A stretch of 64,000 nt of DNA, from contig JAXHMA010000005.1 of NCBI GenBank assembly GCA_034521835.1, positions 62,001 to 126,000 on the forward strand, read 5' to 3'. Position numbers and translations under genes: made by a program. Within the stretch, counting starts at the first letter, position 1. Every line of letters begins with the position of its first letter. Source of the DNA: JAMQKA01 sp034521835. Its GTDB lineage: Bacteria; Bacteroidota; Rhodothermia; Balneolales; Balneolaceae. The notes below the pieces were generated by a model that was given only the letters and a program-made list of their open reading frames with translations, searched no databases and was not told the DNA's origin. Positions 8,928-17,888 of the stretch are shown here, piece after piece.

Positions 8928-10730
8928 ATGGCCAGAGTTGAAATTGAGATGCCCCAGATGGGGGAGTCGGTAATGGAAGGGACCGTCATCGAATGGGCAA
9001 AAGCAGTTGGCGACGAAATTGAAGAAGATGAAACTCTCCTGGAGATTGCGACCGACAAAGTTGACACGGAAATTCCCTCTCCACAGTCAGGTATTATCGT
9101 TGAAATATTGGCCGAAGAGGGCGACACCATCGAAGTGGGGCAGGTAATTGCCATCCTGGAGACCGATAAAGAAGCTGCTCAACCGGTAAGTGATAACGGC
9201 CAGCCCGAAGAAGAGGAGGAAATTAAAGAAGAAACGGCCGATGCCGTTGCTGAAGAGCCGGAAGAAGAATCCGTAGAGCAGGAAGAAGCTCCAGCACCCG
9301 CGGCTGAGTCAACAGATGTAGAAGCTGAAGGAGAACGCATCGAAGTGACCATGCCCCAGATGGGCGAATCGGTAATGGAGGGCGAAGTTATTGAATGGCG
9401 GAAAAGCGTGGGTGATCAAGTTGAAGTTGACGAGCCGCTGCTTGAGATCGCCACGGATAAAGTGGATACCGAAATTCCATCGCCTCATGCGGGAACACTC
9501 GTAGAAATTCTGGCTGAAGAAGGTGAAACTATAGAAGTCGGTCAAGTTATTGCCATAATTGCGACCGGGGAAGTATCTGCCCCGTCAGGAGAAACAGAAC
9601 CAGAAACGCCCACATCCGAAGAATCGGAAGAGGTCGGGCAACAGGAGCCGGTAGCTGCTTCCAGCACCAATGGAGCCGGCGGGATATCAGAAGGCAGCGA
9701 ACCGCAGCGTATTGGAAGCGACGGACGGTTCTACTCTCCACTGGTTCGCTCTATCGCTAAAGAAGAAGGTATTTCCCAGGAAGAGCTTGAAAATATTGAG
9801 GGATCCGGTCAGGGCGGTCGCGTGTCTAAAGAGGATATAATCTCGTATTTGGAAGATCGCAAAGCTGGCAAAACGGCCAAATCGGAAGCTAAGCCCGAGA
9901 AGAAAGAAGCTGCTCCCTCAGCCGGCCTTTCCAAGCCTAAAACAAAAGGCAAAAGCGCCGGCCAATCGATCTCCGCCGGGGAGCTGGATGTACATAGACC
10001 TTCTCAGAATGTCGAAATCCTCAAAATGGACCGCATGCGCAAAACCATTGCTCAGCATATGGTGCGTTCCAAGCAGACTGCAGCGCATGTAACTACGTTT
10101 GCCGAAGCCGATGTCACCAACCTGGTACGCTGGCGCGAGGCCAACAAGCAGGAGTTTCAGAAACGTACTGATGTGAAGTTAACTTTCACCCCGCTGTTCC
10201 TTGAGGCGATGATCCAGGCGATCCGCGAGTTTCCGCTAATCAATAGCTCGGTGGACCTGGAGAAGGAAGAGATTAAGCTGAGGCGTGACATTAACTTCGG
10301 TATCGCCGTGGCGCTGGGTCAGGGTGGTAAAGGTGGACTGATTGTGCCGGTTATAAAGCAGGCACAGGATAAAAACCTGGTGGGGCTGGCCAAAGAAGTG
10401 AATGAGCTGGCTGAAAAAGCTCGCACTAAAAACCTGAATCCTGATGATCTTGTTGGCGGAACCATTACCTTGACCAACTACGGAAGCGTAGGAAACCTGA
10501 TGGGCACGCCCATCATCAACCTGCCGCAGGTAGCCATTATCGGCACTGGTGCTATTGAGAAACGCCCGGTGGTTATGGAAACCGACGGCGGCGATGTCAT
10601 CGGTATCCGCCATATGATGTACCTGTCCATGAGTTACGATCACCGTATTATCGACGGGGCACACGGAGGCGCATTCCTCAAACGGGTGACCGAACTGCTG
10701 GAGAATTTTGATACGGATCGTGCGGTGTAG
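8928..10730 (+). CDS. Dihydrolipoyllysine-residue acyltransferase (E2 of a 2-oxoacid dehydrogenase complex) with two lipoyl domains
   Basis: 600 residues. Two lipoyl domains (about 1-78 and 136-212) each carry the lipoylated lysine in DKVDTE (K44 in the first). They are joined by Glu/Ala/Pro-rich flexible linkers. A peripheral subunit-binding domain lies near 262-300 (SPLVRSIAKEEGISQEELE), and the catalytic acyltransferase domain covers about 365-600 with the active-site HxxxDG motif (H572 to G577, DHRIIDG). This is the swinging-arm core of pyruvate, 2-oxoglutarate or branched-chain complexes; which one cannot be decided, as E1 and E3 genes are not adjacent. The start at 8928 is fixed by MARVEIEMPQMGESV. 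A terminator follows. Confidence 0.9.
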   Translation: MARVEIEMPQMGESVMEGTVIEWAKAVGDEIEEDETLLEIATDKVDTEIPSPQSGIIVEILAEEGDTIEVGQVIAILETDKEAAQPVSDNGQPEEEEEIKEETADAVAEEPEEESVEQEEAPAPAAESTDVEAEGERIEVTMPQMGESVMEGEVIEWRKSVGDQVEVDEPLLEIATDKVDTEIPSPHAGTLVEILAEEGETIEVGQVIAIIATGEVSAPSGETEPETPTSEESEEVGQQEPVAASSTNGAGGISEGSEPQRIGSDGRFYSPLVRSIAKEEGISQEELENIEGSGQGGRVSKEDIISYLEDRKAGKTAKSEAKPEKKEAAPSAGLSKPKTKGKSAGQSISAGELDVHRPSQNVEILKMDRMRKTIAQHMVRSKQTAAHVTTFAEADVTNLVRWREANKQEFQKRTDVKLTFTPLFLEAMIQAIREFPLINSSVDLEKEEIKLRRDINFGIAVALGQGGKGGLIVPVIKQAQDKNLVGLAKEVNELAEKARTKNLNPDDLVGGTITLTNYGSVGNLMGTPIINLPQVAIIGTGAIEKRPVVMETDGGDVIGIRHMMYLSMSYDHRIIDGAHGGAFLKRVTELLENFDTDRAV

Positions 10731-10785
10731 CTGTGCTGTTTGCTACTGAAAGCAAGAGTTTTATTAAATCGAAATCATTTAGTTA

Positions 10786-10815
10786 AAAGCGGCATGTATT
10801 AGCGTGCCGCTTTTT
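10786..10815 (+). terminator. Rho-independent terminator after the E2 gene
   Basis: A 9-bp stem, AAAGCGGCA (10786-10794) with TGCCGCTTT (10805-10813), encloses a 10-nt loop and ends in a T run. It lies 56 nt after the E2 stop and just before panC, so the two are separate transcripts. Confidence 0.85.
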
Positions 10816-10829
10816 CTTTGTAGGTACAG

Positions 10830-11681
10830 ATGGAAGCGATAAAATTAATTGATGAGATTCGGGAACAGGTCAACGTACTGAAACAACAGGGCAAAACGGT
10901 CGGTTTTGTACCGACGATGGGAGCTCTTCATGATGGGCACTTGTCACTGATCCGGCTGGCCCTTGAAAAGGTGGACGCTGTCGTTGTCTCGATCTATGTA
11001 AATCCCGAACAGTTTGGTCCGGATGAGGATTTTGATGAATATCCCCGGCAGCTCAGCAGTGACTTGGAAATCTGCGAAGATGAAGGCGTTGACTTGGTTT
11101 TCGCGCCCTCCGACCAGATGATGTATCCCGAAGAGAAACAGTATATCCGCATTGAGGTGGATGAGCTCAAAGATCATATGGATGGCGCCTCAAGACCCGG
11201 ATTTTATGAGGGCATCATGCTGGTTGTGAATAAGCTGTTCAATATTATTGAGCCTGACGTTGCTGTATTTGGCCAGAAGGATATCCAGCAGGTTCGCATT
11301 CTGCAGCGGATGGTCAAAGAGATGAATCACGGTATAGAGCTGGTCATGGGGCCGATACGACGGGCCAACGACGGGCTGGCGCTGAGCAGTCGAAATGCCT
11401 ACCTGAACGATGAAGAACGTTTGAAGGCGCCGGCACTGTTTAGATCACTCATCTATGTGAAAAAGCAGATTGAGGATGGCGTTGATACTCCCAAGTTGCT
11501 TCTTGAACATCAGGTGAGTGAATTGGAAGCAAAAGGGTTCAAGATTGATTATTTTAATGTGTTTACGTTTGCAGATATGAAACCGGCAGAAAAGCTTACG
11601 TCCGGCAACAAATACATTATTGCCGGGGCCGTTTATCTGGGAGATACTCGTTTAATTGATAACCTGATTATAGAATTTTAG
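10830..11681 (+). CDS. panC: Pantothenate synthetase
   Basis: 283 residues, the family length. It condenses (R)-pantoate with beta-alanine using ATP, the last step of pantothenate synthesis. Signatures are FVPTMGALHDGHLSLI (ATP-binding HxGH), FGQKDIQQ in the middle, and the GLALSSRNAYL loop. panD follows 11 bp downstream and supplies the beta-alanine substrate, so panC-panD form a two-gene operon. The start lies 15 nt after a strong terminator, which leaves little room for a leader; the promoter probably overlaps that hairpin region. Confidence 0.96.
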   Translation: MEAIKLIDEIREQVNVLKQQGKTVGFVPTMGALHDGHLSLIRLALEKVDAVVVSIYVNPEQFGPDEDFDEYPRQLSSDLEICEDEGVDLVFAPSDQMMYPEEKQYIRIEVDELKDHMDGASRPGFYEGIMLVVNKLFNIIEPDVAVFGQKDIQQVRILQRMVKEMNHGIELVMGPIRRANDGLALSSRNAYLNDEERLKAPALFRSLIYVKKQIEDGVDTPKLLLEHQVSELEAKGFKIDYFNVFTFADMKPAEKLTSGNKYIIAGAVYLGDTRLIDNLIIEF

Positions 11682-11692
11682 GATACGCTATT

Positions 11693-12118
11693 ATGAACAT
11701 TACGATGTTTAAATCGAAGCTGCACCAGATGAAGGTGACCGAATCCAACCTTCACTACGAGGGCAGCATAACGATCGACCAGGAACTGCTGGAGAAGGCA
11801 GGTATTCTGCCGTACGAAAAGGTCCAGGTACTGAACATCACCAACGGATCTCGGTTGGAAACCTATACGATTTCCGGAGAGCCGGGTTCTCGCGTATGCT
11901 GCCTGAACGGGGCGGCTGCCCGCCTAACCCAGGTGGGAGATCGAATTATCGTCATAGCGTATGCCGAGATGACTCCCGAGGAAGCAAAAGAGCACAAACC
12001 CAAGGTGGTGATCGTAGATGAAAATAACGAGCCGAAATCGATCATCGATGAAACGGAATATGCCACTTCTTATGATCTTGAAAGCGGAATTGTAGACAAC
12101 AGAATTAACAGAGAGTAG
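11693..12118 (+). CDS. panD: Aspartate 1-decarboxylase
   Basis: 141 residues, slightly longer than the usual 126-130 owing to a C-terminal extension (SYDLESGIVDNRINRE). It decarboxylates L-aspartate to beta-alanine for pantothenate and CoA synthesis. The self-cleavage site is G24-S25 in LHYEGSITID; Ser25 becomes the pyruvoyl cofactor. The start at 11693 places this site exactly at the E. coli numbering, which favours it over the in-frame ATG at 11705. The ENGSR-like loop (ITNGSRLETY) and the NGAAARL block are also present. It is co-transcribed with panC. Confidence 0.95.
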   Translation: MNITMFKSKLHQMKVTESNLHYEGSITIDQELLEKAGILPYEKVQVLNITNGSRLETYTISGEPGSRVCCLNGAAARLTQVGDRIIVIAYAEMTPEEAKEHKPKVVIVDENNEPKSIIDETEYATSYDLESGIVDNRINRE

Positions 12119-12373
12119 CTTGATGAGACTTGCTTTTATGAGCGATTGCTAATTGTAAAAACATAATATTTGAACATACGACTCCAAATATCAATTCGTT
12201 GAAATACGTTTGAATATTAGTACCTCTCGAAATCTAGCCAATTTGTATTGATATAAACGGGTTCTTGATGGGACTTTAACTCATATCTTCAAATTGTGTT
12301 CAAATTTGATACAGTATTTAAATAAAGTCATGCTGTATTATCCTGAGTTCAAGTAGTAAGTGCAACATGAAGA

Positions 12374-12403
12374 AAGACCTCAGGGGAATTCCCCTGAGGT
12401 CTT
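12374..12403. repeat. 30-bp perfect palindrome in the IS30 leader
   Basis: AAGACCTCAGGGGAA is followed at once by its exact reverse complement. It lies inside the left end, 28 bp before the transposase ATG. It would form a 15-bp stem without a loop in DNA, or a strong RNA hairpin if transcription enters from panD. Confidence 0.9.
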
Positions 12404-12431
12404 CAGCCAAGCGGGTTATATTCATGTTGCT

Positions 12432-13435
12432 ATGCAAAAATACACCCAACTCAGCTTAGAAAATCGTTATCAAATTAAAGCGCTAATAGATGCCGGCCAC
12501 ACCCAGGCCGAAATTGCCCGAACCATCGGTGTACATCGCTCGACAATCAGCCGTGAGCTTAGACGTAATGTAGCTAATGAAGGCTCGGAGGGCAACCCGT
12601 ATTGCCCTAAAACAGCCCAAGAGCTTACCACCCAGCGCCATCGGGCCAAACGCAAACACAGGCGGTTTACCGAGGCCCTCAAGGGGCAGGCCCGCCGGTG
12701 GCTGACCACCGAGAAGCTTTCCCCGGAGCTCATCAGCGGCCGCTGGGGCGTAATGGGGATCGATGGTGTCAGCCATGAGACTATCTACCAGTGGATATGG
12801 GCAGCGAAACTCAATAAGGATCCAACCGACAAGAACCTCTACAAACACCTCAAGCACGGGGCTCGTAAGGCCAAGCGGGGCAATCGGCAAGACAGCAGGG
12901 GCCGAATTAAAGGTCGTGTATCTATTGAGCAACGCCCGGAGGTCGTGGAAAAACGAGAGCGATTGGGCGACATCGAAGTAGATCTGATGATGGGCAAAGC
13001 CCATAAGTCGGCTCTGTTGGTGCTGACCGATCGGACCACCTTGCTGACGGCCTTGGAGAAAGTCACCAGCCGAAAAGCTGAAGGGTATAGCCGACCGGAT
13101 TACCCAGCGCCTGGGCCGAATTCCACCAGCCTTCATCAAAACCCTGACCTTTGATAACGATAAAGCCTTTGCCCGACATCAGGATATTGCTAAGGACTTA
13201 AAAGCCAATACGTACTTTACCCGACCATACACTTCCCAGGATAAAGGTACCGTAGAAAACCGTATTTGGGTGCTCCGGCGGTTCTTTCCGAAGGGAACCG
13301 ACCTGCGCAAGGTCTCCGAGGAGCGCATCAACACCGTCGAAGCAATATCTGAACTTTCGCCCTATTCGAAAATTTGATTACCTTACTCCAATCCAACAAT
13401 CCCTAAATCACCGCGCTGTTGCATTAATCACTTGA
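12432..13435 (+). pseudogene. IS30-family transposase, interrupted by two +1 frameshifts
   Basis: The N-terminus has the IS30 helix-turn-helix (HTQAEIARTIGVHRSTISRE). The catalytic DDE core is spread over frames: the first Asp in GDIEVDLMMGKAH, the second in LTFDNDKAFARH, and Glu in KGTVENRIWVLRRFFP. The first frame runs to about 13085, where GAAGGGTATAGCC has one G too many. A second extra base near 13342 moves from INTVEAISEL to the expected LNFRPIRKFDYLTP, and the protein ends ALIT at 13435. Corrected, it is 333 residues, normal for the family. The start is the ATG at 12432; the upstream in-frame codons read through the palindrome and terminal repeat. Either the copy is dead or both indels are sequence errors. 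Confidence 0.85.
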
Positions 13436-13486
13436 ACATGGCTTATTAAGTAATCTAAAATGTTTTATCTATAAATAAATGGCCTT

Positions 13487-14890
13487 ATGAATTTCTTAAA
13501 GGAACGAAAATATCTGTATTGGGGTGGCGGCATTGCATTTCTTTTTATTTTTTGGCTTGCAGTGGGATCAGAGTCTAGCGAATCAGTAGCAATCTATACT
13601 TCTCCCACCCGCGGTGATTTTGTGGTTACGGTTACCACTTCTGGAGAGCTCCGGGCTAAAACTTCGACAACGATCCTTGGTCCCCAAGGTCTTCGAGAAT
13701 TCCGGATTCACCAAATTACGATCATGGATATGATTCCTGAGGGTACTGTAGTGCAGAAGGGTGATTATATCGCCGAACTGGATCGATCAGAACTTTCCAA
13801 TACTCTCCAGGATCAAGAACTGGAGCTGGAGGAAGAGCGCTCGGCCTATGAGGTGGCAAAGCTGGACAGTTCATCCACGCTTTCGCAGGCACGCGAGAAT
13901 ATCCGGAACGCAGAATATGCGCTGGAAGAGGCTGAGATTGCTGTGGAACAGTCAAAATATGAGTCGCCGGCTGTGCAACGACAAACACAGATTGATTTTG
14001 AGCGTGCAAAGCGAGGCCTTACCCAAGCTAAAAAAGAGTATGAAATTGCGCGAAAACAAGCTGAAGCGAACCTGCGTGAAATTGAAGCAGACCTAAAGCA
14101 GGAGCAGCGTCAGACGGAACAGATTCAGCGCCTGGCACAGCAGTTTACCATTCGGGCTCCGGAAAATGGCATGGTTATTTACCGGCGTAATCGTGACGGT
14201 ACTAAAATAACAGAAGGCAGCCAGATAAGTGCGTGGGATCCCGGCGTTGCCGAACTACCGGATTTCAGCGTAATGAACTCGGTTACCTATGTGAACGAAG
14301 TGGATATTCAGAAAGTGAGAACCGGCCAACGTGCTGATATTGGCTTGGATGCCATGCCTGAAAAACAGCTTTCCGGCGTCGTAACAAATGTCGCCAATAT
14401 TGGTGAACAGCGACCCAATTCTGACTCCAAAGTTTTCCAGGTGACAATTGAGGTCGACGAGAGTGATTCTACTCTGCGGCCATCCATGACCACAAGCAAT
14501 ACCATTTTTGTCAACTCTGTGCCAGATGTAGTCTATGCTCCGCTGGAGACAGTTCACTCCGACGATTCACTGAACTTCGTATACAAACGGGATGGATTAA
14601 ATATTATCAAACAGCAGGTCATCATGGGTCTTACCAATGAAAATGCCGTTGTGCTCAAGGAAGGGGTAGAGGTGAGCGACCAGTTGTATCTTTCAACTCC
14701 TGATCCAAACGAAACCACAGGCATAACTACCAACTACCTGCCAGAAGCGATCGTCCAAAAATATAGAGAAGAAAATAAAAATCAGGAGAAGATGAACGAC
14801 CAATCTCAGCAGATGGATCAAAATGCTGACCAGCAAGAGCCTTTGCCTGGAAACGGCGTGCCAAACAGAGAAGTTGAGGGAGAAAGATAG
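13487..14890 (+). CDS. Efflux transporter periplasmic adaptor subunit (MacA/HlyD-like)
   Basis: 467 residues with an N-terminal membrane anchor (residues 8-25, YLYWGGGIAFLFIFWLAVG). A barrel-sandwich half (VTVTTSGELRAKT) precedes a coiled-coil hairpin at about 100-215, rich in Glu, Gln and Arg, and the second barrel half (IRAPENGMVIY) follows. The C-terminus is a Gln/Asn-rich tail (DQSQQMDQNADQQEP). It should bridge an inner-membrane transporter to the TolC-like channel. The permease gene follows 82 bp downstream and the channel gene overlaps that, so the three form one operon. Confidence 0.88.
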   Translation: MNFLKERKYLYWGGGIAFLFIFWLAVGSESSESVAIYTSPTRGDFVVTVTTSGELRAKTSTTILGPQGLREFRIHQITIMDMIPEGTVVQKGDYIAELDRSELSNTLQDQELELEEERSAYEVAKLDSSSTLSQARENIRNAEYALEEAEIAVEQSKYESPAVQRQTQIDFERAKRGLTQAKKEYEIARKQAEANLREIEADLKQEQRQTEQIQRLAQQFTIRAPENGMVIYRRNRDGTKITEGSQISAWDPGVAELPDFSVMNSVTYVNEVDIQKVRTGQRADIGLDAMPEKQLSGVVTNVANIGEQRPNSDSKVFQVTIEVDESDSTLRPSMTTSNTIFVNSVPDVVYAPLETVHSDDSLNFVYKRDGLNIIKQQVIMGLTNENAVVLKEGVEVSDQLYLSTPDPNETTGITTNYLPEAIVQKYREENKNQEKMNDQSQQMDQNADQQEPLPGNGVPNREVEGER

Positions 14891-14972
14891 CCTCAAATTT
14901 TAGAATGCAGTTATTACAAAAGGCTTAATCACAGCTTAAAAATAAGTTTTTTAAAGAGAACAGGAGATTGGT

Positions 14973-16316
14973 TTGTTACAGATAATTCTTTATAACCTGG
15001 ATATTGCACTCGATGCGATCCGCCAAAACAAGATGCGGTCTTTTCTAACCTCATTGGGTATTATTTTCGGGGTGGGATCGGTTATCGCCATGCTTGCAAT
15101 TGGCCGGGGTGCCGAACAGCAAGTACTTAACCAGATGCAGCTACTGGGTACCAACAATATTATCATTGAATCTGAAGTTAGGCAGGCTGAGGGACAGGTG
15201 GCCGATCAGGCCAGCTTGCAGAACCAGCAAAGCAAGTTTACGCCTGGATTGACCATGGACGATATGAACAGCATCAAGGAGCAGATACCTGAGGTTACCT
15301 ATGTGAGCCCCGAAATTATATACGAAACCTATTTTATCAGAGAAGGTCGGCTGCGCACAGGTAAACTTATAGGGGTGAATGACCACTATTTTAAAATTAA
15401 TAATTTCCAGGTTGAGCAGGGTAAGATTTTTAACCAGATAAACATCGAGGAAGCTGAGTCGGTCTGCCTGATTGGCTCCGACGTGCGCGCGAAGTTTTTT
15501 GCCGGTGAGGAACCGGTTGGTAAAAAAATAAAAGTTGGCAACGTATGGCTGACGGTAATTGGCGTTCTTGCAGAACGAGAAATGAGCACTGAAAATATCG
15601 AAAATCTGGGAATTAGAAATTATAACCTGGATGTGTTTGTCCCTGTTACCACGTCGCTTCTGCGTTTCCGAAATCGTTCGACAGTAACCAACCAAGATAT
15701 TCAACAGGCCGCAGCTCAAACTAATGATGATGGTGAGGCAAGCACCTCAACCAGCCAGTTGAATTATCACCAGATCGATAAGATTATTGCCCAGGTAGAG
15801 GATAACAGGTACAGTGGACAAATTGCAGATATTATTAACAGGATGCTGCAGCGCCGCCACAACACGGTGGTCGATTACCAGGTAATTGTACCCGAGCAAT
15901 TACTACAGCAGGAGCGTGATACCCAGCAGACCTTCAGTATTGTGCTGGCCTCCATCGCCTCTATCTCTCTTATTGTTGGGGGAATCGGGATTATGAATAT
16001 TATGCTGGCCTCGGTAGTAGAGCGCTACCGCGAGATCGGTGTTCGGATGGCCGTTGGGGCTCAAAAGCAAGATATTAAGCTGCAATTCCTTACAGAAGCC
16101 CTTGCCATCAGTATCACTGGTGGATTGATAGGTACGTTTTTGGGCCTATCGTTCAGCTACATTATTGCTATTCTCACGGAAATTCAAACCATAGTCACAT
16201 TTGGCTCAATTGCTATCTCTTTTGGAGTTGCAATGGCGGTGGGTATTATTTTTGGCTATTTCCCCGCTAAAAGAGCAGCAGAACAAGATCCCGTATATGC
16301 ATTACGCTATGAATAA
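14973..16316 (+). CDS. ABC transporter permease, MacB/FtsX type (no ATPase domain)
   Basis: 447 residues. The N-terminal helix (MRSFLTSLGIIFGVGSVIAM) is followed by a periplasmic MacB-PCD-like domain (about 50-310) and three C-terminal helices with the FtsX signature (SIVLASIASISLIVGGIGIM and REIGVRMAVGAQKQDI). True MacB fuses an ATPase to the N-terminus; it is absent here and is not encoded nearby. The start is TTG at 14973, supported by an AGGAG site 6 nt upstream (14962-14966). The last codons overlap the channel gene start, indicating translational coupling. The system probably exports a peptide, lipid or small molecule; the substrate is unknown. Confidence 0.87.
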   Translation: MLQIILYNLDIALDAIRQNKMRSFLTSLGIIFGVGSVIAMLAIGRGAEQQVLNQMQLLGTNNIIIESEVRQAEGQVADQASLQNQQSKFTPGLTMDDMNSIKEQIPEVTYVSPEIIYETYFIREGRLRTGKLIGVNDHYFKINNFQVEQGKIFNQINIEEAESVCLIGSDVRAKFFAGEEPVGKKIKVGNVWLTVIGVLAEREMSTENIENLGIRNYNLDVFVPVTTSLLRFRNRSTVTNQDIQQAAAQTNDDGEASTSTSQLNYHQIDKIIAQVEDNRYSGQIADIINRMLQRRHNTVVDYQVIVPEQLLQQERDTQQTFSIVLASIASISLIVGGIGIMNIMLASVVERYREIGVRMAVGAQKQDIKLQFLTEALAISITGGLIGTFLGLSFSYIIAILTEIQTIVTFGSIAISFGVAMAVGIIFGYFPAKRAAEQDPVYALRYE

Positions 16317-17793
16317 TATGTATAAAGGTTTTTTAGCACTATTCTCTATTTGCTTTCTTATTCCCGGTACAACAAATGCTCAAGACCAAGGAAATCTTGG
16401 AGTGTTAACCTTGGATCAGTGCATTGACATTGCACAAGAGCAGAGTCCGGTAGCACAGGCTGCCCGTTACGCTCTGGCTTCAAACCGCTGGGAATATGAA
16501 TCCTACCGCGCCGATTTGATGCCCAGCCTCTCCATCAGCGGGGATGCACCTAATTACAATAAATCGTTTTCTGCCAACAGGCTGGATGACGGGTCTATCG
16601 AGTACCAGCCCAGGCGCCAGTCTGAGGCCTCGATGGAGCTATCTGTAAACCAACGCGTGCTCTATACCGGTGGTACCCTTTCTCTTTCATCAGGTATTAA
16701 TCGATTGGGTATTTTTGAAAGTGAAGGGAATTATCAATGGCAGAGCAATCCACTGATAGTGGGGTATTCACAGCCAATTTTTGGGTTTAATGATCTCAAA
16801 TGGAGCAGGCGAACCGAACCCCTTGAGTATGAGATTGCTCAGAAAGAATACATTGAAAATATGGAAGGGGTAGCGGTAAACGTAACGGACAGTTTTTTTG
16901 ATGTGCTTCTTGCCCAGATCAACCTGGAGAATGCTGAGTTTAACGTGGCACGGAACGATTCGATATTCCAAATCTCCCAAGGGCGATACAACGTGGGCAG
17001 TATTGCGGAAAATGAACTCTTGCAGAGTGAGCTGGCTCTTCGTAATGCCGAGGCTTCTTTGACCAGAGCCCGCCTTGAATATCAGCGAAGCCTAAATGAC
17101 TTCAAGATTATTTTGGGTTATCCAACCACGGTAAAACTTGAAATCACTGCTCCTGAAAACCTCCCTGAGTTGGATATCACCGTGCCCCAGGCGAAACAGC
17201 TGGCGATGCAAAATGATCGTGAGGCCCTGAACTACCGGCTTGATGAACTAGAGGCAGACCGGGATTACGCTCTTGCCAAAAGTGAAAGTAATCTTACTGC
17301 CACACTTAATGCCCAATATGGGCTTGACCGGATTGCCACTGATTTTTCCAGTTTATACTCAAATCCTGAAAACAGGCAGTTTATGACCGTGGGGTTTGAA
17401 GTGCCTATCTTTAACTGGGGTAAGCAGCGAGCACAGATCAATGCGGCGCGCAATCAACAGCGAGAAGTAGCTAACAGCGTGGAATATCAACGGCGTCAGT
17501 TTAACCAGCAGGTGGAATATTCCGTTAGTCAGTTCCTGCAGCTTAAGGACCAGGTCCTGCTAGCCGCCCAGTCAGATACTATTGCACAACGTCGGTACCA
17601 GGTTGCTCAAAATCGATATACGATTGGTACCATTGATATTACAGATCTTTTTGATGCTCAGGAAGACCGGACTACTGCACGTCAAGGCTATATTCAATCC
17701 CTTCGTGAATTCTGGACCGGCTGGTTTCAACTGCGGCAATTAACGCTGTACGATTTCCGCAAGAATGAGCCTATTGAGTACAGCGATTTCTAG
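16309..17793 (+). CDS. TolC-family outer membrane efflux protein
   Basis: 494 residues from the ATG at 16309, which overlaps the permease stop by 8 nt (ATGAATAATATG; the ATG at 16318 is an alternative). A signal peptide follows (GFLALFSICFLIPGTTNAQ). The mature protein has two OEP repeats of long alpha-helices alternating with beta-strand stretches (RVLYTGGTLSLSSGI; VGFEVPIFNWGKQRAQINA), the latter being the conserved motif preceding the second helical hairpin. It forms the trimeric outer-membrane duct for the upstream adaptor and permease. Codons further upstream in the same frame lie inside the permease gene and are not part of this protein. Confidence 0.9.
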   Translation: MNNMYKGFLALFSICFLIPGTTNAQDQGNLGVLTLDQCIDIAQEQSPVAQAARYALASNRWEYESYRADLMPSLSISGDAPNYNKSFSANRLDDGSIEYQPRRQSEASMELSVNQRVLYTGGTLSLSSGINRLGIFESEGNYQWQSNPLIVGYSQPIFGFNDLKWSRRTEPLEYEIAQKEYIENMEGVAVNVTDSFFDVLLAQINLENAEFNVARNDSIFQISQGRYNVGSIAENELLQSELALRNAEASLTRARLEYQRSLNDFKIILGYPTTVKLEITAPENLPELDITVPQAKQLAMQNDREALNYRLDELEADRDYALAKSESNLTATLNAQYGLDRIATDFSSLYSNPENRQFMTVGFEVPIFNWGKQRAQINAARNQQREVANSVEYQRRQFNQQVEYSVSQFLQLKDQVLLAAQSDTIAQRRYQVAQNRYTIGTIDITDLFDAQEDRTTARQGYIQSLREFWTGWFQLRQLTLYDFRKNEPIEYSDF

Positions 17794-17888
17794 GTGTGCG
17801 TTGTACAACTGATGATTTGAGAAAAACTAAATTGGTACAATCAAAGCCAGGTTGCAAGGGCAATTGTTTAATTGAATCCTTCAATTTC

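Larger units (their letters stand above)
12342..13441 (+). mobile_element. IS30-family insertion sequence
   Basis: About 1.1 kb between panD and the efflux adaptor gene. Terminal inverted repeats are present at 12342-12365 and 13418-13441. The left end read inward-out is GTTGCACTTACTACTTGAAC, and the right end reads GTTGCATTAATCACTTGAAC, 16 of 20 identical. The single transposase gene has its stop codon inside the right repeat, as in IS30-type elements. No convincing target duplication was found. The transposase frame is interrupted twice. Confidence 0.85.

Noticed and set aside
12360..12431. Upstream start for the IS30 transposase
   Set aside because: The codons translate the terminal repeat and the palindrome; the family N-terminus starts at the ATG at 12432.
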